Under the pieces are notes generated by a model, which saw nothing but the letters and a program-made list of their open reading frames with translations, was not told the DNA's origin and ran no database searches. 64,000 nucleotides of DNA from Linanthus parryae (Eukaryota; Streptophyta; Magnoliopsida; Ericales; Polemoniaceae), in assembly GCA_023055425.1 (NCBI GenBank), contig JALGPY010000008.1:11294501-11358500 (forward strand), written 5' to 3'. Of the stretch, positions 22,841-32,760 are shown piece after piece; the first letter of the stretch is position 1; each line of letters starts with the position of its first letter. The translations under genes and the position numbers were made by a program.

Positions 22841-24080
22841 GATCTGATTTTGCTCAAGCATTTACCATTATAGGACTTGCACGAAATCACAGAGGAGAGA
22901 TCAGCTACTTGATTCTGATTTTATGGCGTTAAGAGACTTCATCTTATTTTCGGTTGATCCCAGATGAGAAATCCTCAAGCTGGTTCGATGCAAAAGCAAC
23001 TCGTGGTGGAAAGGAAGGGATTGAGGTGATGAAACTGTTCCCTTAATAGGTTGTGTTCTAACCCTGATATTTTTAATGTTTCTCCTTGTAGTTTCGTTAA
23101 ATACTGTTACTCGCATAACGATAGTCAAAACTACCCTCTTCCCACGACCAGAGCCGCCAACCGCTTCAAATCTCCCTACGTGAAGTTCATGCACATCACA
23201 TGTTTATTTTAAAAAAAAATATCTTTTACCTTATTTAATGAAATTCTTCTTCTATGGCTGCCCAAGATGCTAGATTCCTATAGTAGTGATTGATAAAATA
23301 ACGAAATGAAAGTTTATTTTACCTTCTCTCTATGAGGAATTCGAACAAACAGGTTTCAGACCTAATGAACAGTTTTACGGATGATGATTACGCTCTACGT
23401 AAATTAATGAGTAAACATGATTAGGCTAGCTGTAGGGGTGTGATCTTTCGGAGGGCCAGGGGTCCTATAATTTGACATGATCCTTCTCTCTTAGTATTTG
23501 CAAAGGAACAAAAATGCTCAATTTGCGGGAATTCAGAATTTTACCAAACAGCCCCGCATAACCAAATTCAGAGATGCAAAAAGCTAAAATATTACTCGAA
23601 ATCCAGTTCAAAAACACCTCACTGTGCACAAGAAAGAAGAATAACAATAAATCGAACTACATTAACGACGACACTGATTGAAGAAGACTGAGTGGTGTGG
23701 TTCATACCTCCTCGGTGGTTCTTCTTCTGGAGCCAGATCAGTCGTCTCGTCAGGTCAGGTCATTGTCTCCACAGTCGGCGGTCGTATGGAAAAGTAACGG
23801 AATGCAAATATTGGGGACTTCAATTTATATATATATAGAAGGGGTCTTATTTGAAAATTAACATATCCTATGAGGGCTCCTGAAAAAGGATTGTTGGACC
23901 ACTATATAATTATTTGTCGGCTAAACCCAACTCTAACCTTACTTAATGGCATGTTGGTTGATTAGACTGGGCCGGGGTAGTCACAGTCAATTGGATAAGC
24001 CCAGTTGAATCCCATCCGATTAGCTTAACTTGGTACATTTGGATCAAAAAAAAAAGAAGCTTACCTTGGTACCCATAACA
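22841..24080 (+). repeat. Unit 2 backbone right of the palindrome
   Basis: Direct-orientation unit sequence matching about 5600-7230 and 33220-34240: 'gctggttcgatgcaaaag', 'agagccgccaac', 'gatgctagattcc', 'tcctcggtggttcttc' and 'cttacttaatggcatg'. It provides an empty site for the MITE at 6735. No gene seen. Confidence 0.6.
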
Positions 24081-24422
24081 TCTATTCTATAAAATAGAAC
24101 GGTTGACTTTTTTTCAACCGTTAGATTAAAACAACCCTAACCCTTAGATCTCACCTACCACCAAAGATAGTTAGAATTCCCTAAAAATTGGAGATGGGGG
24201 GCAACCACCACTTTTGTAACTTCTCCCCCACTTCCTCCACACATTTTTAACTTTCCTCATTTCCACTTTTTTTCACCCGAACTTCTCACATGGTGGCTCG
24301 AAAAAATTATCGGATTGTACTAACTTCATCATCTTTGTGTTGTCATTCACTTTTTACATCACAAGTGCAATGAATTTCTTGGTGTTGTTTGGGGTAGTGC
24401 CCTCGAGCACGGGCAATCCCTA

Positions 24423-24423
<1 letters not shown>
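24081..24423 (+). mobile_element. Short Helitron within composite copy 1 (343 bp)
   Basis: TC start, 3' hairpin 'gtgccctcgagcac' and CTAG at 24420-24423. It is a complete small non-autonomous Helitron by its ends and serves as the left part of the composite. Confidence 0.75.

Positions 24424-24462
<39 letters not shown>
24424..24462. repeat. (TA)n microsatellite between the two Helitrons, copy 1
   Basis: About 19 TA units. The matching run in copy 2 (26679-26741) is longer, which explains most of the length difference between the copies. Confidence 0.9.
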
Positions 24463-24464
<2 letters not shown>

Positions 24465-25878
24465 TATAAATTAGAACGGTTGACTTTTTTTCAGCCGTTA
24501 GATTGAATCTGCCCTAGCCATTAGATCTCACCTACTTTAGAAAATGTAATTTGAAAAAAAAAAAAATTAAACCCACGACTAATGAGAAACCCACGAACTC
24601 AACTCTCTCACTTCAGATTTTTCAGTTCTCCAGATTTGTCGTTCGCCTCCAAGCCCCCTGTCGCTCACGGCGGTCCCCACCAAACGACGACAACAACTCT
24701 AACTTCCAAGCGCCTTCGACCATGGCGAAACCATGAAACTCTAGGTCGGTTGAATACGGTTATATATCTCTATCTCTATGTCTGCAACTCCTCGACGACC
24801 ACACCGCCGTCGCCGATTCTCACCACAGGTACGAACAGTATGTTGGTGGAATTGGTCTAATTGTATTTTGATATTTTTCAATTTTCTTCGCTGCGTTAGA
24901 TTCTTCCTTTCAATTTCACCCTTTCCTTCTCCCCTTAGATTTCGCCGCTGCCTCTTCTGCCATAGCTTGGCCCCAGTTCAGGTTTGTCTGGGTCATTGTT
25001 CTTATTCTTTGATTCTAATCACTGATCACAATGGCTTGCAATAGTTCATCCTAACTGCTCCACTGCCTCCGCCCCTCTTTTCTCCTCTCATTACCTCGCC
25101 AAAGCTCTGCCCCAAATCACAATTTGGTGGTGCTGGATGTTTAAGTAAGTATATTCATGAGTTGTGGCTGGGTTCATCTCAACTTCCGCCCCTACCTTGA
25201 AGTGTTTATTGGCTTCTTCCTCTATTTTACCCAAAAAATAGAGTAAGTTGATGTTTTCAGAATTTTGATGTAAGTTTACCCATATAAGAAATTTTCTGAA
25301 AGGAACCCTCAAATGGGTAGGCAGATTGATGTAATGGAAGAGAGTTTTTTTTTTTTTTTTTTTTTTTTTAATGCAAGCTATCAATTGATTATCAATGAAC
25401 TTATTAAAGCTTAGTGGTGGTTTCCTTAGTCTGAGGGGTGTGCTGTTCTGACCTTCTCACCCAAATTTTATTGAAAATTTAATTTTTGTGGTTTAAATGT
25501 TAATTTCTTAGTAAACCAATTTGTGTTTTTCTTACATGGATTTGCAATTTTGTGTTTTGCTTACATTGATGAACCATAGTTTTTTATGTTTTCCCTGTAT
25601 TCTCAGCTTGAGCTCTTCTCGATTGGTTGTTTTGTTTCGTCCTCTTTTGTCTATCAGTCTGCCCTTCTGAGCCAGATTGTTGTTGCTGAAATTCTCAGAA
25701 TTGATCATCTGAGCTCTTTCTAGATTTACATGGACGGTAGTGGAAAGAAATTAGTGGACTGAAGTCTCTTCTAAATACACATAATCTTATCATAAATTGG
25801 TTAACTAAGCAATCGGGTCAACCATTTGAAACACTATCTAATTTAGGGATAGTGCCCTCGGGCACGGGCAATACCCTA
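24463..25878 (+). mobile_element. Long Helitron within composite copy 1 (1416 bp)
   Basis: From TC at 24463 to CTAG at 25875-25878. The interior (about 24580-25100) looks like captured 5'-gene sequence: a C-rich segment with 'cagatttgtcgttcgcctcc', a start-like 'ccatggcg' and GT/AG-like borders ('ccacaggtacg'). I cannot identify the donor gene, and the short frames there do not resemble a known protein. A poly-T run lies at about 25345-25370. Confidence 0.7.
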
Positions 25879-26335
25879 GTTTTTTACAGTTAAACATGGT
25901 GTTCTGGACATGTTGCGCGCACCTCGGCTAAACTTACGGAATTCCAAAAATTATTGGTCGTTCTGGAATTTGAACCCAAGACTTCAAAGGGAGCAAACTT
26001 TTTAAATCTCAAACCCCGCTCATTAGGCCAACCATTTACGGAACTCATAATTTGAATTGAACCGATCAATACATTTTTATACATCTCAAATTTTCTTGCG
26101 TAAAAGACATTTTGCACCTCTATATTTAGCCAAAAATACATCCAACACCCCTGTAAATCTCAAGCCTCACCTACAACGTCAACCATCTACGGTACTCATA
26201 ATTTCAATTGAACCGATCAATACATCTTTATACATCTCAATTTTTCTTGCAAGCATCGGGATTGAGAGACCGGTCATTTCAAAGGAGGGTTATATGAAAG
26301 TTTCCCTCAAGCATTATGAATCGGCGCTAATGACT
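25879..26335. repeat. Unit sequence between the two Helitron copies, with tandem duplication
   Basis: Similar to about 34260-34470. It contains an imperfect tandem duplication: 26027-26110 and 26176-26255 both carry 'actcataattt-aattgaaccgatcaatac' and 'tttatacatctcaa'. No gene. Confidence 0.6.
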
Positions 26336-26677
26336 TCTATTCTATAAAATAGAACGGTTGACTTTTTTTCAACCGTTAGATTAAAACAACCCTAACCCTT
26401 AGATCTCACCTACCACCAAAGATAGTTAGAATTCCCTAAAAATTGGAGATGGGGGGCAACCACCACTTTTGTAACTTCTCCCCCACTTCCTCCACACATT
26501 TTTAACTTTCCTCATTTCCACTTTTTTTCACCCGAACTTCTCACATGGTGGCTCGAAAAAATTATCGGATTGTACTAACTTCATCATCTTTGTGTTGTCA
26601 TTCACTTTTTACATCACAAGTGCAATGAATTTCTTGGTGTTGTTTGGGGTAGTGCCCTCGAGCACGGGCAATCCCTA

Positions 26678-26743
<66 letters not shown>

Positions 26744-28153
26744 TATAAATTAGAATGGTTGACTTTTTTTCAGCCGTTAGATTGAATCTGCCCTAGCCAT
26801 TAGATCTCACCTACTTTAGAAAATGTAATTTGAAAAAAAAAAATTAAACCCACGACTAATGAGAAACCCACGAACTCAACTCTCTCACTTCAGATTTTTC
26901 AGTTCTCCAGATTTGTCGTTCGCCTCCAAGCCCCCTGTCGCTCACGGCGGTCCCCACCAAACGACGACAACAACTCTAACTTCCAAGCGCCTTCGACCAT
27001 GGCGAAACCATGAAACTCTAGGTCGGTTGAATACGGTTATATATCTCTATCTCTATGTCTGCAACTCCTCGACGACCACACCGCCGTCGCCGATTCTCAC
27101 CACAGGTACGAACAGTATGTTGGTGGAATTGGTCTAATTGTATTTTGATATTTTTCAATTTTCTTCGCTGCGTTAGATTCTTCCTTTCAATTTCACCCTT
27201 TCCTTCTCCCCTTAGATTTCGCCGCTGCCTCTTCTGCCATAGCTTGGCCCCAGTTCAGGTTTGTCTGGGTCATTGTTCTTATTCTTTGATTCTAATCACT
27301 GATCACAATGGCTTGCAATAGTTCATCCTAACTGCTCCACTGCCTCCGCCCCTCTTTTCTCCTCTCATTACCTCGCCAAAGCTCTGCCCCAAATCACAAT
27401 TTGGTGGTGCTGGATGTTTAAGTAAGTATATTCATGAGTTGTGGCTGGGTTCATCTCAACTTCCGCCCCTACCTTGAAGTGTTTATTGGCTTCTTCCTCT
27501 ATTTTACCCAAAAAATAGAGTAAGTTGATGTTTTCAGAATTTTGATGTAAGTTTACCCATATAAGAAATTTTCTGAAAGGAACCCTCAAATGGGTAGGCA
27601 GATTGATGTAATGGAAGAGAGTTTTTTTTTTTTTTTTTTTTTTAATGCAAGCTATCAATTGATTATCAATGAACTTATTAAAGCTTAGTGGTGGTTTCCT
27701 TAGTCTGAGGGGTGTGCTGTTCTGACCTTCTCACCCAAATTTTATTGAAAATTTAATTTTTGTGGTTTAAATGTTAATTTCTTAGTAAACCAATTTGTGT
27801 TTTTCTTACATGGATTTGCAATTTTGTGTTTTGCTTACATTGATGAACCATAGTTTTTTATGTTTTCCCTGTATTCTCAGCTTGAGCTCTTCTCGATTGG
27901 TTGTTTTGTTTCGTCCTCTTTTGTCTATCAGTCTGCCCTTCTGAGCCAGATTGTTGTTGCTGAAATTCTCAGAATTGATCATCTGAGCTCTTTCTAGATT
28001 TACATGGACGGTAGTGGAAAGAAATTAGTGGACTGAAGTCTCTTCTAAATACACATAATCTTATCATAAATTGGTTAACTAAGCAATCGGGTCAACCATT
28101 TGAAACACTATCTAATTTAGGGATAGTGCCCTCGGGCACGGGCAATACCCTAG
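26336..28153 (+). mobile_element. Composite Helitron, copy 2 (1818 bp)
   Basis: Same composite as 24081-25878: short element 26336-26678, (TA)n 26679-26741, long element 26742-28153 ending CTAG at 28150-28153. The two copies differ almost only in TA-run and homopolymer length plus rare substitutions ('agaacgg' against 'agaatgg'). The flanks 'gctaatgact' and 'tattataagaaggaag' are contiguous in the first 22 bases of this window ('ctaatgact' + 'tattataagaagg'), which proves an insertion rather than an arrayed duplication. This site is T^T rather than A^T. Confidence 0.88.
26679..26741. repeat. (TA)n microsatellite, copy 2
   Basis: About 31 TA units between the short and long Helitrons of composite copy 2. 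Confidence 0.9.
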
Positions 28154-29256
28154 TATTATAAGAAGGAAGATGTTGGTACTTCGCCCCCGAGTCAAGCACC
28201 CTAAGAATACATCGGCGCAACCAACTTCCTCTTCCTATATCATTTTGCACTCCTATATTTTGGCAAAATGATATCCAGACACCCATGTGTTTTGAACAAT
28301 TCACTTTAACACCCTCTTCTCCTCCTCATTCTTCTTCTTCTTTCCAGCGTTCTTCGTTATCTATCTACATTCTTCATTCTTCAAGCTATTCCCGAAAACG
28401 CCAGCGTTAGGCTCAAACCAAGCCAACACTAGATCTCCTCCTCCGCCATCTTCAATTTCTTCCTCTCAAACCCCTTCGATTTGGATGGATAATGGTTCAA
28501 TTTGGGTGAATTAGGATTATGGTTCGTTTTTGGTGGATCAGTGTTCGATTGGGATAGATAATGGTTCAATTTGGGTGAATTAGGGGTTTACTAGGATGGA
28601 TCGTGTTTTTTTTGGGATTACAGTTTGATTCGTTTGGCTTTATAGTAGTAGGTCGTGAGCATCTAGGTTCCATTTTCTGGGTTGGTGATTTTTCACTTCG
28701 ATTTGTGGTTGTTAGAATGTTTGAGTACCTTCGTGTAGTTATATCTGGATTACTCTCACTCGGTGATCTGAGTTCGAATAAGAACATGATAGATTCGGTG
28801 TCGGAATATTTTTTGGACTTTTTAGTTCTATTTTACCGTGTTTCTGAATTTAATTGAGGAAATGAAGATCCGCCTTCTCCACCCGACGCGTTTCTATAAT
28901 ATTGAAGAAAACGAAGATCTTCACTTCCTTCTCCACCCGTTGTAGACTTCGTCGGTCGACCATTTCTCTTTCTAACAACATCATCGTGGAATTCATCCTA
29001 CAGCCTTATGTTCAAGATCCCATGGAACTTTGTGACTTCCATGGAACAAACTCAAGTGAAACAAAACCAGCAATAACGCAGATCATAATAATCATCAGTC
29101 AAAAACTTGTTCTATTGAGCAACAACAAACCAGAGCCAAAGTTAGCCACTGTTGTCTTCAAAAACTTGTTCTATTGAGCAACACACCATAATCAAACAAG
29201 AAACAACACCAACAACGAGCTCGAACTAGAATCAGAAGCACGTTGGGGCTGTTGTC
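28154..29256. repeat. Left end of duplicated unit 3 (3' flank of F-box 3)
   Basis: Collinear with 10-1505, with several deletions (for example the counterpart of about 950-1210 is missing). Non-coding. The frame at 28603-28857 is not conserved as a frame in unit 1. Confidence 0.75.
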
Positions 29257-30414
29257 TTAAAAAGAAGGGGAGACCCAAATGGGCGGGCAATATCTACTCA
29301 ATGATGTTTCTCGGTAGAGAGGCTCGATCGCTCCAGTTGCCAAGTTGTAGATACCCATGTCCATGCCGCCGATTATATTGTCAGCATATGCATAACCAGC
29401 ATAACCAGACCGATAATCATCAGTAAAGTATATGCAATTAGGCTTCACTCCTACTGCAACAGCTGAAGGAACACATATTGGGGTATTGTGACCCACGAAG
29501 ATTGAAGCACCTCCCAAATCATTTACCTCTCGCCATTTTGAAAAGCTGGTTGAATCAGCACGCTTGCATATGCTAAACCCGGTTGTCCTGAAACTGTCTT
29601 CGTCATCTTCGTCAAAATCGGATAAAACTCTCAAAACGGCGAGTAAATCACCACAACATTCAGCCAAGTAGACTTGTTTTCTGTCTGCCCTCGCAAAATG
29701 AGGAGGTAGCGCTCCAACGATCTCCACCGTGGGGTCCGGCCCTCGAGCATCACAAACAACGATTTCATTTTCAGAATTGGCTCCATAAAACATATCCTTG
29801 TGGTAAGTAACATCGTAGATATTAGGCATTGTTTCTATAAACGTCCATCGCTTTTCTCCCGGTTTCCAGAATGCCAGCTTGGCACGTATCCATAGAGTAA
29901 TCATCACCGTGTAGTCGTCAGTGACAGAAGGGCTTGCCGATAACGTTACTCTGTAAACGAATGACATGGGCGGTATCCCAGGGTCTTCATTCTGATCATT
30001 GTAGTAGATCTTGAATGTTTTGAGAAGGGGAAGAGAAATCCTACATTGATTTAATGGATGCAGCAGCTCCATCTTTCTTTCATCTAGAGTTATCAACCAA
30101 CCCATTGAGCCGATGCACCACTTCCCTTTCGCTTCAGGTAAAGCAATCTTCTTAGACACACCACCCTTCGACAGGTTTACAAACTCACGCGCATCCCCAG
30201 TTTCTGTTTCGTTTTCAGCCAGCATAAGCCATGGAGGTTGGACTGAACATGGGGAAGACGAAGACGACACAAGCTGTTGATTGAAATTTTCTTTAACTGC
30301 CACGGATCTCCATGAAGTGCAAACTCCACCGAAAGCAACAAAATCTTCGTATATATCCACCTTTTTCACAATCATTGTCAAAAGGTCTGGCAAAAGTTGA
30401 TCCCAATATGCCAT
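29257..30414 (-). CDS. F-box 3: F-box/DUF295 (KIB1-4) protein, 385 aa
   Basis: Single-exon gene, the closest sister of F-box 1 (same length, roughly 94% identical by eye). F-box at residues about 4-42 with 'GGVCTSWRSV' (Thr where F-box 1 has Arg), the 'KWCIGSMGWLIT' block, 'LAFWKPGEKRW', 'VYLAECCGDLLAV' and the C-terminal 'DMGIYNLATG' plus PPIWVSPSF. Differences from F-box 1 are spread over the protein, with several in the likely substrate-binding propeller (for example LGIRAK to LWIRAK). The frame is intact. Predicted SCF substrate receptor, substrate unknown. Confidence 0.9.
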   Translation of the reverse strand: MAYWDQLLPDLLTMIVKKVDIYEDFVAFGGVCTSWRSVAVKENFNQQLVSSSSSPCSVQPPWLMLAENETETGDAREFVNLSKGGVSKKIALPEAKGKWCIGSMGWLITLDERKMELLHPLNQCRISLPLLKTFKIYYNDQNEDPGIPPMSFVYRVTLSASPSVTDDYTVMITLWIRAKLAFWKPGEKRWTFIETMPNIYDVTYHKDMFYGANSENEIVVCDARGPDPTVEIVGALPPHFARADRKQVYLAECCGDLLAVLRVLSDFDEDDEDSFRTTGFSICKRADSTSFSKWREVNDLGGASIFVGHNTPICVPSAVAVGVKPNCIYFTDDYRSGYAGYAYADNIIGGMDMGIYNLATGAIEPLYRETSLSRYCPPIWVSPSF

Positions 30415-30535
30415 CAGAGCAGTCTATTAGATTTATTCCCTCCTTTGCTGTGTCTACTCCCAGCTGCAGCAATGACAAGAAAGTGAAATACAGATTTAGA
30501 TTCGAATGACTGGGGATACATGATACCACTCTGTC

Positions 30536-30783
30536 CCAGCTCTTTCTTCCCAATTTAAGTTTTACCACTATTCATTGGGTCACTTTGACCCGATGATTTG
30601 GATAGCAAAACGATACAATTTTTTGATAATTTTTTCATGGCATTGTAGAGTAAAGGTTGCTCTATAACACGGTGAAAAAATTATCAAAAAATCACATCGT
30701 TTTGCTATCCAAATCACCCGGTCAAAGTGACTCAGGTACGAGTCAAAAAGTCAGAATGGGAAGAAAGAGCTGGGACGGAGTGG
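30536..30783. mobile_element. Stowaway-like MITE, 248 bp
   Basis: Inverted ends CCACTCTGTCCCAGCTC and GAGCTGGGACGGAGTGG are flanked by TA on both sides (30534-30535, 30784-30785). The interior folds on itself ('ttgataattttttcat' with its complement near 30670). The matching sites in the upstream flanks of F-box 2 and F-box 4 (about 17735 and 36785) read from 'ggggttacatta'/'ggggctacataa' straight into 'caacaaacactta' without it. A second member is at 55556-55813. Confidence 0.92.
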
Positions 30784-31755
30784 TAACAAACACTTTAAGT
30801 AGTAATCATCGTCCTAATCAGAAGCATGGAATGCAAGCTTTTCCAGACAGACCTAACCAGGAGTTCACGAGAATTCAATCTGAGGTGCAAAAGGTGTCCT
30901 TTGAGAATTTAGTTTGTGTTGATTGCGCATATCATTTCCACTGTTGTAGAGTTTTCTAAATTTTGAACCACTAACACTTGCAGAGTTTGCGGAAAATCAG
31001 AACCACGGAGGCGGAGGAATCAATTACAAGATTCCCACTTCATGATGTGAAGAGGCTTTTGTCTTGTTTTTGTTCATCCATCAGCTAGTTTGACGCCAAA
31101 CAATTTATGGTGGAAAGAAAGGGATCGAGTGGATCAAAGCGGTATTTTGATAACATGGGTGCCAGGTGAGATGCTCATCCTTCACCACTAATCAGTTCTA
31201 TTCTGACCCAGATACTCGAATGGCTTTCCTATTAGCTCTGTTAAGTGTTCTTATTCACATAATGGCGGTTGGAACTACCCACGCCCAATGACCAGAGCCG
31301 CCAACCACCTCACGTTTCGCTCTTGGGTGTGTTACTGCTCCTTCTCAGGTTCAATTTTCGTTAAGAAGAATACTTCATTAGTGCTAAATGAATCCAAGGG
31401 AATGTTTTCGATTTCAAGAGTAACTGCTACAGAAAACAACAACCGGTTTAAAGTGATCCCATCAAACACAATACTATGATCCCTTGTAACAGACTCACAT
31501 GCCCTGATGGAGTTATAGGTAGATTTCCTTGTAACACATTAAGGACTGCAAAGGCAGATTCATAATGGGACATTCCTATATTTATAAAAACAAAAAAAAA
31601 ATGGTATTCACACCACATAATCAGTTCTATGATACGACAACAGCGCATTGACAAATTCATATTCTATGAACCACATAAAACAGACACAAGCCCCAGAATT
31701 TAATCCTAAATTCAGTTCCAAAACATCACTGTAATTTCTGGCGTAAAACTATGTT

Positions 31756-31959
31756 TTGGGTTCAAGCTCCTCACAGTGCAGATTTGGAGCCAGACCAGAT
31801 ATGACCGGACCTCGTCGGCAATTCTTTGCGTCGTGGGAGAGAGGAACGGAGTGCGTAGAAGGTAATTTTGGGGCTTTAATTTACTTCATACGGGTCTTAA
31901 CTCTTAAGCGGAAACCAATACAGTATACTATACGGGCCAATGAGAAAGGGCTGCTTTGA
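31756..31959 (+). other. 67-codon open frame inside duplicated block (copy B)
   Basis: Sister of the frame at 22508-22711, starting MGSSSSQCRFGARPD. About 60 of 67 residues agree. No recognised domain; it may be only a by-product of recent duplication. Confidence 0.2.
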
Positions 31960-32454
31960 AAGGAAGTTAAGTAGCGAGGATCAGTGTATAATCATTTTTT
32001 AAGTTGTGAGGGTGTAAGCTCGTGTAAGAGTGATAACTGATAAAATAGAGATTTTACAAGATAAGAAAGAAAATAACACCAGGAAATTGAAGTGTCTGAC
32101 ATGCGTCGCAGACCTTATGTTCGTACGAGGTATAGTATTACTCGTAATGTTTGTGTGGGTAAACTGACCTAATAGTGCTAAACTGGTGAAGTTGAGGCTT
32201 AGATAAAAAGAAAGAAGAAATAAATATAAAATTGAGTGTGACTGATATAGATCTTGGGCAGAACTGCTGAAATAGACAAACTTTCTGAATGTCAGGTCTG
32301 ACCTAACCATCTATCTCCTAATCGGCTTGGACAAGCTACGGTATAAATAGAATGTGTTCCAGAAGAAGTCCGGGCAACTGGGATCCAAGACGGGCTCATT
32401 GACTGGTGACGGTGAGACAGTGTTATGGTTGGTCCTTGGGGATCAGGTGGGGTA

Positions 32455-32760
32455 TCAAAAACCCGCCGTTACCATTACGTTACAGGCCGAGTCCGATTCA
32501 CCAGATTACAAATGAGACATAAATGTAGGAAGTATTATCTCTTAGACTTATGTTGCCACTCAATTAGAACTTCAGGTGAATCGAAGGTGAATCGTACGAA
32601 TAGGTCTGAATCGCAATGAATCGTAAGATTCAGACTCTTGAATCGAGATTCAAAAAATATTTTATCCATTAAAAGTTCACTAAGGGATTCGCATGTTCGA
32701 AGGATGAATTGAGTCGAATCGTAGGATACGAATCGTGAATCGTAAGATTCTGACAACTCT
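32455..32760. mobile_element. Unclassified interspersed element, copy 3 (partial)
   Basis: Begins with the same 'acccgccgttaccattacg' as the elements at 19676 and 21380 (inverted) and then diverges into repeated 'gaatcgta'/'tgaatcgtaagattc' motifs. It ends where unit sequence 'tgctcttgataagag' resumes. Limits are approximate. Confidence 0.4.

Larger units (their letters stand above)
24081..25878 (+). mobile_element. Composite Helitron, copy 1 (1798 bp)
   Basis: Starts TC ('TCTATTCTATAAAATAG') after an A, and ends with hairpin GTGCCCTCGGGCAC (25851-25864), ten bases and CTAG (25875-25878) before a T. Inside are two elements of the same family placed head to tail: 24081-24423, with its own hairpin 'gtgccctcgagcac' and CTAG, then a (TA)n run, then 24463-25878, which begins 'TCTATAAATTAGAACGG'. 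Both share the start 'agaacggttgac' followed by a T run and 'CCGTTAGATT'. Copy 2 at 26336-28153 has exactly the same composite limits with different flanks. No transposase is encoded. Confidence 0.85.
30415..32454. repeat. Upstream flank of F-box 3
   Basis: Duplicated non-coding sequence parallel to 2664-4380 and 17629-19670, interrupted by the Stowaway MITE at 30536-30783. It includes the 67-codon frame at 31756-31959, noted separately. No other gene. Confidence 0.6.

Noticed and set aside
24424..26741. Regular short repeats as a possible CRISPR-like array
   Set aside because: They are simple (TA)n microsatellites in a plant genome; no spacers or repeats of CRISPR type.
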